Assembly (NCBI GenBank): GCA_964511215.1
Contig: CAZEER010000040.1
Location: 1-22,594, forward strand
DNA: 22,594 nt
Reading direction: 5' to 3'
Origin: CAZEER01 sp964511215
GTDB taxonomy: Bacteria > Fidelibacterota > Marinisomatia > Marinisomatales > UBA1611
Both the position numbers and the translations under genes were made by a program. The notes below the pieces were generated by a model. It ran no database searches. It was not told where the DNA came from and saw only the letters and a list, made by a program, of their open reading frames with translations. Shown here piece by piece: positions 16,549 to 22,594 of this stretch (its first letter is position 1; the number at the start of each line of letters is the position of its first letter).

Positions 16549-19500
16549 TTACCAGTCAGGACCAAGAGAAAAATACCACTGAGGTTTAGAATAACCACTT
16601 TGGTTTCTATCCCAAGCCATTTCAATTTTTAAAAGGAAATAACCTAAGTTAATTTTTGTGCCGAGACCACTCGTTACAACCCAAGGTGTATAATCTCCTG
16701 CCACATTAGAGCCATACCTTGCTGGCCATTCTTTAGAATCAAATTCATCCATGCTTTCCCATGCAGCTCCGATGTCCATAAATGCATGACCTCGTATATT
16801 TCCAAAAATCATTTTTAATGGAAATCCAAGTGCCAAGTAATTAATAAATGGGAAACGAACTTCTAGATTAAATAGTGATGTTGCATAGCCAAATCTTTCG
16901 CTAAACCGAGCACCTCTAAGAGGCCATGCATACTCTGTAAAATAAATATCAGTAATTAAAGAAGCATTATCTGCATCTAAGACTACCTCCCTGAAATTAC
17001 TATTATCTGGTTTTCCATTAGTTTCCCCACCTCCTGCTAAAAGGTAAGGAACTCCTCCTAAGAAAAAATTTTGTCTCCCTGGCCCTATACTTCTACCAAA
17101 AAAACCTCTTAAAGCAATGGTATAATCTTTTCCTATTCTCCAATACTTTCTCAAATCAGATTTGAATGTTTGGAAAGTATTATTGAATGACCCATTTCTA
17201 TAGTCTGGGTTTACAGTGATTGTTGTATTTTTCCTAAACCCATCTATAGGACCCGTAATACCAAAAGCTGAATTATCAAATATCCAGCTTACTCTAGGTA
17301 ATACCGTAGAATAGTTCGTAGAAGATACTTCTGTATATTCATACTGACCAAATTCGTTAATGGTTTCCTGCAGAATCGAGTAGTTGATAGTATGCCAGGA
17401 TGTACCAAAGTCTATTCTTTGAAAACGGCTGAATGGGGCAGAAATAAAAGTTTGAAATCCATAATGCCGTAATCGTCCCAATTGATAAGGAGTTACTCCA
17501 AAAAAGTTTACATTTTGAAATGCTATAAAATAATAATCTAATTTATTTTTAAGATAGCCGTATTGAAAAAAGTAATCACTATTTTCCAAAGTCAGAACCA
17601 TTTCTGTTCCAAAAGCAATTTGATGATCACCAAGAATGTCACTAAATGAAAAATAAGTCATCCCACTTGCACCAAAAACATTACTAACCTGCAGATTCCC
17701 ACTAACGATATCTAAAGTAAATCTTGTTTTATAGGCTTTGGATATATAATGTCCGTCAACTTTTGTAGAATCTATTGATAAAACCGAATCCGGCTCACTA
17801 TTACTATTAAAAGAAGTGTTATAATTTTCATAGCCTCTAGCAAAAATCCAGTTTGAATAAGCACCTGATTCTTCTTTATTGAAATTGATGTTTGATTTAT
17901 GTCGTCTCAAGTCTGTAATTGATTCTGTATCTTTTCCTTTATTTAGAAAGAACTGCGTAGGTGCAACAGATTGCTTTTGTAATTGTAGAGGCTTTGTAAT
18001 ACTATATAGATCCCAACCTATACCTGAGTAACCTGCAAAAATCATTGTATTATCATCTTTAGACAAAGTAGGTTGCTGCAAACCCGTAAGAACATTGGTT
18101 ATGGCATAAGGCTCTAGATCAACTGTTTTCTTTGTAGGATCTGAGGACATATGTATTGGATCCGCAAAAAGATTCCACACACCGTTAAAATCTGAAGTAT
18201 AAAAAATTATATCTTTTGTATTAGCCCAAATTGGATATGACTCATTGTGCTCTGTATCAGTAACTCTATATATATCCCTATTATCAACATTAACAATGTA
18301 TATATCAGTTTGGCTATAATCATGATTATACATATATCCATCGAATTCTCCAGAAGTAAAATCTCCACGGTCAGATACAAAAACAATTTTTGTACCGTCA
18401 GAATTCCAACAAGGATATGAATCAGAAAAAATATCATCAGTAATTTTTCTAGTAGATTCCATTTCTAGATCAAAAATATAAAGATCACTGGACTTGCCTG
18501 ACTGTCCTACAAAAGCAATTTCTTTACCATTCGGACTCCATACTGCAGAGAAAATACCATCCAAATCAATTCTATATTTTTTAGCTTTTTTTGTTTTAAT
18601 ATCAATTACATGTAAAACGTCACTTTTACCAGCCTTTGCTGCAACTACGATTTTTTTATTATCTGGAGACCAAGATAAACCAGGCTGGAGCCATTTGAGT
18701 TCTTCAAAATCAACTGAGCGATTACCTTTAATTAATCTTTTTATTTTTTTACCTGTCATAGCATCTAAAATTAGAATATCAAAATAGCCATTCTGATCAG
18801 AGAGTGTCGCAACCATAGTCCCATCTGGTGAAAGGGCTGGACTCACATTATAAAAATTACGCGATTTTTTATGATCAGTTAACTTTTCAGATATATCTTC
18901 AATTGGATCTCGATCTTTTACATCTGGCCAATATTCTTTTTTTAGATATTTATGCCATTGTTTTGTTAAATCTTCATAATTCATTCCTAAAGAAATTTCA
19001 AAACCCTTCTGAGCGTTTTGTGTTCTTTTCATGGTACGAAAGATATCTCCAATTTTTTCTCTACCATATTTCCTAGATACAAATCGCCAGACAGACTGTC
19101 CACCTTTATATGCCATAAAATAATTTAATTCTTTGACAGATGGTATTCTCTCATGTATGGCAATATCTCTCATTACCATATCAGCCTTTGTATCCCAATT
19201 TGAGCTTAAGTATTCAGCTAATCCTTCATTGGCCCATATAGGTACTCTTATTCTTGCACGGCTAGAAACAACATTCTGCATTCTACCACCATAGACCATA
19301 TCATTTATCATGGCATGAACTAATTCATGGTGTATAACATGGCGAAATTGTTCATAGTTTCCTTCGAAAGGGAAAACTACTCTATTTTTAAATAATTCTG
19401 TTACCCCTCCGACACCTTCTCGCATGTATGCTCCAACTACATTGGTCTGCTGAAACTCATTGTGTGAATTATACACCATTATTGAGACACGATTTTTGAG

Positions 19501-19719
19501 TGTCCAGCGAAGATGGATTGAAATTTGCTCATAAGATTCCTCAGATACTTCTGCAGCAAACTCCGCTAAATCTTTTTGACCCCCATAATAATAAATATCA
19601 AAATGAGGTGTCTGAATAAAACTCCAATCAAAATCTCTATATTGAACCTTATTCTGCCCAAAAGTTTGAGCATTTAATAAAGTTGAAAAAAATAATATAA
19701 TTAAAATTAATACTTTCAT
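16549..19719 (-). CDS. Secreted zinc peptidase / TolB-like propeller / outer-membrane barrel protein
   Basis: A 1056-residue protein starting at ATG 19719, which gives a clean signal peptide (MKVLILIILFFSTLLNAQ); a TTG 42 bases earlier is less likely. Domain order: a gluzincin-like peptidase (about 25-270) with HELVH at 131-135 and a possible third ligand in NEGLAEY (E165 or E169); a TolB/WD40-like beta-propeller with repeated SPDG, SPDNKKIV, SPNGKEIAFV and NSDGTKIVFVSD blades (about 290-600); and a C-terminal beta-barrel region rich in aromatic strands that ends in YFSLGPDW, as in BamA/surface-antigen-type barrels. It is likely an outer-membrane anchored protease or carbohydrate/peptide binder. 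The architecture seems lineage-typical for FCB bacteria. The target is unknown. Confidence 0.82.
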   Translation of the reverse strand: MKVLILIILFFSTLLNAQTFGQNKVQYRDFDWSFIQTPHFDIYYYGGQKDLAEFAAEVSEESYEQISIHLRWTLKNRVSIMVYNSHNEFQQTNVVGAYMREGVGGVTELFKNRVVFPFEGNYEQFRHVIHHELVHAMINDMVYGGRMQNVVSSRARIRVPIWANEGLAEYLSSNWDTKADMVMRDIAIHERIPSVKELNYFMAYKGGQSVWRFVSRKYGREKIGDIFRTMKRTQNAQKGFEISLGMNYEDLTKQWHKYLKKEYWPDVKDRDPIEDISEKLTDHKKSRNFYNVSPALSPDGTMVATLSDQNGYFDILILDAMTGKKIKRLIKGNRSVDFEELKWLQPGLSWSPDNKKIVVAAKAGKSDVLHVIDIKTKKAKKYRIDLDGIFSAVWSPNGKEIAFVGQSGKSSDLYIFDLEMESTRKITDDIFSDSYPCWNSDGTKIVFVSDRGDFTSGEFDGYMYNHDYSQTDIYIVNVDNRDIYRVTDTEHNESYPIWANTKDIIFYTSDFNGVWNLFADPIHMSSDPTKKTVDLEPYAITNVLTGLQQPTLSKDDNTMIFAGYSGIGWDLYSITKPLQLQKQSVAPTQFFLNKGKDTESITDLRRHKSNINFNKEESGAYSNWIFARGYENYNTSFNSNSEPDSVLSIDSTKVDGHYISKAYKTRFTLDIVSGNLQVSNVFGASGMTYFSFSDILGDHQIAFGTEMVLTLENSDYFFQYGYLKNKLDYYFIAFQNVNFFGVTPYQLGRLRHYGFQTFISAPFSRFQRIDFGTSWHTINYSILQETINEFGQYEYTEVSSTNYSTVLPRVSWIFDNSAFGITGPIDGFRKNTTITVNPDYRNGSFNNTFQTFKSDLRKYWRIGKDYTIALRGFFGRSIGPGRQNFFLGGVPYLLAGGGETNGKPDNSNFREVVLDADNASLITDIYFTEYAWPLRGARFSERFGYATSLFNLEVRFPFINYLALGFPLKMIFGNIRGHAFMDIGAAWESMDEFDSKEWPARYGSNVAGDYTPWVVTSGLGTKINLGYFLLKIEMAWDRNQSGYSKPQWYFSLGPDW

Positions 19720-19806
19720 TTCAGTTACATATTTACCTAGCAGGTATATCAGGTGTCCCAAAATACTAAATTATTTTACGCGGATAAGTTAACATCTGCT
19801 AAAAAA

Positions 19807-20481
19807 TTAATCTATCTTAAAAATATTGTGAATTTTATCAGCTAAAACATTCCCAACTATATTATGCCCTTTTTCATCTAAATGAAGTCCATCTATGGCA
19901 CTATACTCTACTACTTTAGAAAGGTCAATGTAGTGGCACCCTTTTCTTTTTGCTATATGACTAAAATAATCAGCAAATTCTAATGATATTTTCAATCCAC
20001 CTTTGAAAATTAATTTTTTATCAGCATCTATATATTTTTCATGAACTAATGGAGGTGGTGAAGCCAAAAGAATATCAGGTGCGCTCTGCATATCCGGTCC
20101 ATAAAGGGTTCCTTGTATAATATCAATTATTTCATTTATACCATCTGCAATTTCATCTATAGTTCGATTGAATATATTCTTTAGATCATTAACTCCTAAC
20201 TGTAAAATAATAATATCTAATGGGGAATGAGAATATAAACAAGGTAAAATATAAGATACTCCACTTCTACCCTCTAGGTCAGGATATTCTACATTGGTAG
20301 TTCTACCATTTAGTCCTTCTTCAATTATAAAATATTTATAACATAATTTTTTTTCCATAACACCTGGCCAGCGAATTTCTTTTGGATAACGTTCCATATA
20401 GAGTGTATCTGGATTAAACCTACCTGGCACAAATCCCCAAGTATTTGAATCACCAAAACATAATATACTTTTTTTCTTCAT
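19807..20481 (-). CDS. SGNH/GDSL-family hydrolase
   Basis: This 224-residue esterase-type protein has the four SGNH blocks: block I CFGDSNTWGF with nucleophile Ser12, block II glycine in GLNGRTT, block III LGVNDLK with the oxyanion Asn, and block V DGLHLDEKGH with the catalytic Asp and His. It resembles arylesterase/acyl-CoA thioesterase-like members. No signal peptide is present, so it probably acts in the cytosol on an acyl or acetyl ester. The substrate is unknown. The ATG at 20481 has no clear Shine-Dalgarno sequence. It lies about 90 bases upstream of the large propeller-barrel gene and may be cotranscribed with it. Confidence 0.9.
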   Translation of the reverse strand: MKKKSILCFGDSNTWGFVPGRFNPDTLYMERYPKEIRWPGVMEKKLCYKYFIIEEGLNGRTTNVEYPDLEGRSGVSYILPCLYSHSPLDIIILQLGVNDLKNIFNRTIDEIADGINEIIDIIQGTLYGPDMQSAPDILLASPPPLVHEKYIDADKKLIFKGGLKISLEFADYFSHIAKRKGCHYIDLSKVVEYSAIDGLHLDEKGHNIVGNVLADKIHNIFKID

Positions 20482-20510
20482 AATAAGTTTAAAAGTAAAG
20501 CATCTGAATC

Positions 20511-20532
20511 ATTATCTTATTATCAAGATAAT
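20511..20532. repeat. Perfect 8-bp inverted repeat in intergenic region
   Basis: ATTATCTT (20511-20518) and AAGATAAT (20525-20532) are separated by six bases. The repeat lies 33 bases after the DUF6580-like gene stop and upstream of the SGNH gene. There is no T run on the minus strand after it, so it is not a typical terminator. It could be a weak operator or simply chance in AT-rich sequence. Confidence 0.35.
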
Positions 20533-20565
20533 ATCATTCGACTTCAGGATAGAATTGGCTTAGGT

Positions 20566-21048
20566 TTAAGAAACTAGTGCAGGAAATCTTTTTTCTATTC
20601 TAATAAAGCTCAGATTAAGAGCATGATAGAAAAAAAGATCTCCTAAAATAGAATTAATAAAAAAGGGCAGTGCAAGAGTGTAGCAACTTATAAAACCAGC
20701 CAGTGTATTCGGATAGCCAAGTAGCCAGACTCCAAAATTTGAAACAAAGAAAAATAATATTGAACTTTTCAACACCGTTAAACTATTGATTTTTTTTGAA
20801 AATATTCCTATGCAGGATATACCGACAATCGCTAAATAAACAAATGGAATAATAGAATGAAAACCCAAGAAGACATCCGTTACAAACATACAAAATAATG
20901 GTAGTAAAAATGCCACCCTTTTATCACCTAACCGATATGCTGCAAATAGTGCAATACCTGTTATTGGTGCAACATTAGGGGGATGGGGTAGCAGTCTCGT
21001 TATCACTGCCAAAACTATCATTGAAAATATAACTAAATTTCTATTCAT
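20566..21048 (-). CDS. DUF6580-like multi-pass membrane protein (ECF S-component-like)
   Basis: This hydrophobic protein of 160 residues has about five membrane segments. The motif RLLPHPPNVAPITGIALFAAY at 18-38, followed by FVTDVFLGFH (about 54-64), is the signature I associate with the DUF6580 family. That family is related to the substrate-binding S components of ECF vitamin transporters. No energising ATPase genes are nearby, so it would have to share a module encoded elsewhere. The substrate is unknown, and no riboswitch is visible in the 81-base upstream gap. The C-terminus ends in a positively charged tail (RIEKRF), which suggests that it faces the cytoplasm. Confidence 0.75.
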   Translation of the reverse strand: MNRNLVIFSMIVLAVITRLLPHPPNVAPITGIALFAAYRLGDKRVAFLLPLFCMFVTDVFLGFHSIIPFVYLAIVGISCIGIFSKKINSLTVLKSSILFFFVSNFGVWLLGYPNTLAGFISCYTLALPFFINSILGDLFFYHALNLSFIRIEKRFPALVS

Positions 21049-21076
21049 AAGGGTAATATTCTTCCTAAAAACTAAG

Positions 21077-21090
21077 CCAAATATATTTGG
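21077..21090. promoter_or_regulatory. 14-bp perfect palindrome upstream of DUF6580-like gene
   Basis: CCAAATATATTTGG is self-complementary over 14 bases and lies 29-42 bases before the ATG at 21048. This is where an operator would be expected. No regulator gene is adjacent. It may be a transcription factor site, but a single copy in AT-rich DNA is weak evidence. Confidence 0.35.
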
Positions 21091-21129
21091 TTCAAAACTA
21101 AAACAGTGTGGGAAAAAAATTTTATCTAA

Positions 21130-21633
21130 TTAATCCATTCTTCCATCTATTGCTATTTTATTAGCAAATACTATGATGTATTTTACCTGTGCATCTGTCA
21201 AATCTAATCTGTCTTTAAAATAAGCTTCAATCCGAGGATTCATTCCAAAATTTTCCTTATCAGACTTGGCAGCATAAATTAGTCTAAGCATACCACCTAA
21301 AACAGCATCCAATTGAGACAGCGCGATGTCTTGATCCAATAATTCATTTTTTAATTTATTTAGATTATCAATACCAATTCTTTTGAAATTATTTTCTAAA
21401 ACAATATCTTTTTTACGATTTGAGGCAGCCATTTCTCTTTCACGATAATATTGATAATGATCTTTTGCTTTATCAGGCTTTATTTCTCCACGCTCAACAG
21501 CCGCTTCAATCTTCTTTTTTATTTGTTCCCATTTTAAACGCTTATTATCATTTTCTTTATCTGAAAACTGCCCCTGAGCATTTAAAGACGATATAAAAAT
21601 AATTAAAATAATTTTATAGGTAATCTTCATCAT
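21130..21633 (-). CDS. Small secreted helical protein of unknown function
   Basis: A 167-residue protein with a signal peptide (MMKITYKIILIIFISSLNAQG) and a charged, mostly helical mature part. KRLKWEQIKKKIEAAVERGE (32-51) and DKAKDHYQYYREREMA are suggestive of a coiled coil or a helical bundle. No cysteines, catalytic motifs or membrane segments are visible after the signal. I do not recognise the family. It is likely periplasmic. A second Met one codon later is an equally possible start. It follows the DUF4249-like gene by 24 bases, so the two are probably in one operon. Confidence 0.7.
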   Translation of the reverse strand: MMKITYKIILIIFISSLNAQGQFSDKENDNKRLKWEQIKKKIEAAVERGEIKPDKAKDHYQYYREREMAASNRKKDIVLENNFKRIGIDNLNKLKNELLDQDIALSQLDAVLGGMLRLIYAAKSDKENFGMNPRIEAYFKDRLDLTDAQVKYIIVFANKIAIDGRMD

Positions 21634-21657
21634 AAAAAATACAATTTTTATTCAATA

Positions 21658-22594
21658 TTAATTGGAAATTTTAAGCATTATTCCATCAGATGCAATAGAT
21701 CCAAAAAACCCAAAACCTCCTTCAATACCCACTGAGCGTCCTTTCGTGGTTGGGTAGTTCAATAATGCATTCGAATATTCTTCAGATTCTCCAACAATAA
21801 AGTACTCAAAATAATTCTCATCCATCGATGTTAGTCTTATAAAATAATCTCTAACCGGGAAAGTCTCTTCTGTTTCATTACAAATCCAAGGATATACACT
21901 GCTGGGGTTTTGATCATCATCAGAAAAATCGATAATAAATGGATCAAAGTACCCTCCACACCAGCGACTAGATAAAGAATCCTCCCACCAGTTACCAGAA
22001 ATAACTTCCCCTGTTAATAAACCTTTGAGTCCTGGTTGAGATGTCCAAAAAATATCAAACGGTTCATTAATTATTACAGTATCAACAGGAATACCCTGCT
22101 GTACTAAAGAATCTAAGGATGGTAAATGCGGCGTAGTTAATGCGCCTGAAACAGGATCATAACCAGGAGCATTAATGGTAAGCTCATAATGCATATTTGG
22201 CTGCGGGTCAAATGTACCTGTCGTATCAACATAAAAATTTATCTTGAAATTATTTGTATCATAAATTGTTGTATCCCATTCAATTGTGGTCCCATAAAAT
22301 GTAAATGTAGTATCAAAATAAATAGTATCTACCAAGGTAATTTTATCAAGAAATGAAAATTCATGAACATTACCAACTTCATCTGAAATAATAACTGTAG
22401 CATCCTTAATTAGTGCGGCTGGTTCATATAAAGAATCAATGATCCAATATCCACTATCTTCATCCTCGCAATAACAATCCTCATCTCTACAATCGCACCA
22501 CCCTAATGTATCTACACCAACAAAAATCTGCGAAATATCATCCAAGTCAGTTGTACTATATAAACCAACGTAACTAGACTGCAAAGAATCTAAA
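21658..22594 (-). CDS. DUF4249-like surface protein (partial, N-terminus outside window)
   Basis: The frame is open to the window edge, so this is the C-terminal part (over 310 residues) of a longer protein. The first in-frame start visible is a TTG at 22584, but the frame is open upstream (LDSLQSS...). It is acidic, rich in Asp, Tyr and Thr and beta-stranded. It has a Cys/Asp-rich stretch (WCDCRDEDCYCEDEDSG), then PNMHYELTINAPGYDPVSG and a final SVGIEGGFGFFGSIASDGI. The last motif and the overall layout resemble DUF4249 proteins of Bacteroidota, usually outer-membrane lipoproteins located near TonB receptors. The partner gene would lie outside the window. Confidence 0.65.
   Translation of the reverse strand, partial: LDSLQSSYVGLYSTTDLDDISQIFVGVDTLGWCDCRDEDCYCEDEDSGYWIIDSLYEPAALIKDATVIISDEVGNVHEFSFLDKITLVDTIYFDTTFTFYGTTIEWDTTIYDTNNFKINFYVDTTGTFDPQPNMHYELTINAPGYDPVSGALTTPHLPSLDSLVQQGIPVDTVIINEPFDIFWTSQPGLKGLLTGEVISGNWWEDSLSSRWCGGYFDPFIIDFSDDDQNPSSVYPWICNETEETFPVRDYFIRLTSMDENYFEYFIVGESEEYSNALLNYPTTKGRSVGIEGGFGFFGSIASDGIMLKISN

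Noticed and set aside
18207..19076. Small open frames inside the large propeller-barrel gene, on both strands.
   Set aside because: They have low-complexity products, no ribosome binding sites and lie wholly within a well supported coding region.
1..22594. tRNA, rRNA, CRISPR arrays, insertion sequences, phage genes or attachment sites.
   Set aside because: I saw no clover-leaf, rRNA, spaced direct repeats, transposase or integrase motif. The window looks like ordinary chromosomal sequence, apart from the points reported.

Overview
The window reads as one AT-rich bacterial contig, roughly one third G+C by eye. The best guess is a marine member of the FCB group, such as Marinimicrobia/SAR406 or an Ignavibacteria-like lineage. 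The grounds are the secreted Ig-like lipoprotein, the gluzincin-propeller-barrel protein, the DUF4249-like and DUF6580-like proteins and the EF-G-2-like GTPase. No rRNA marker is present, so this placement is an inference. Several genes appear to start with TTG, and adjacent genes often share ATGA or TAATG junctions.

Layout. Positions 1-5861 are all on the minus strand. In transcription order they hold sfsA, an Ig-like lipoprotein gene cut by a 100-N assembly gap, the C-terminal part of a mannose-1-phosphate guanylyltransferase gene, a small conserved-looking gene, a probable terminator, an EF-G-like GTPase gene, and a HIT-family gene that runs off the window start. One apparently continuous frame across the N gap is an artefact that joins two unrelated proteins.

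Positions 5940-10878 are a compact plus-strand operon for tyrosine breakdown through homogentisate: a HisC-type aminotransferase, 4-hydroxyphenylpyruvate dioxygenase, fumarylacetoacetase, homogentisate 1,2-dioxygenase and a flavin-reductase-like protein. Genes overlap or nearly abut. A maleylacetoacetate isomerase gene is absent. A convergent secreted transglutaminase-like gene follows, and then a divergently placed plus-strand gene for a short, degenerate adenylate-forming (ANL) protein whose ATP-binding loop is missing.

Positions 13076-22594 are again all on the minus strand. In transcription order they hold a DUF4249-like surface protein (partial), a small secreted helical protein, a DUF6580-like membrane protein, an SGNH hydrolase, a 1056-residue secreted zincin/beta-propeller/barrel protein, radA, tgt, a Nudix hydrolase and a BCP/PrxQ peroxiredoxin.

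The most notable discovery is the peroxiredoxin gene at 13076-13531. It is interrupted by a single in-frame TGA exactly at the peroxidatic cysteine codon, and a compact stem-loop of bacterial SECIS type lies 15 bases after it. It is most simply a selenocysteine peroxiredoxin that ordinary gene calling would truncate to 88 residues. A second notable point is the tRNA-guanine transglycosylase: it keeps its catalytic aspartates but appears to have lost all four ligands of the structural zinc site.
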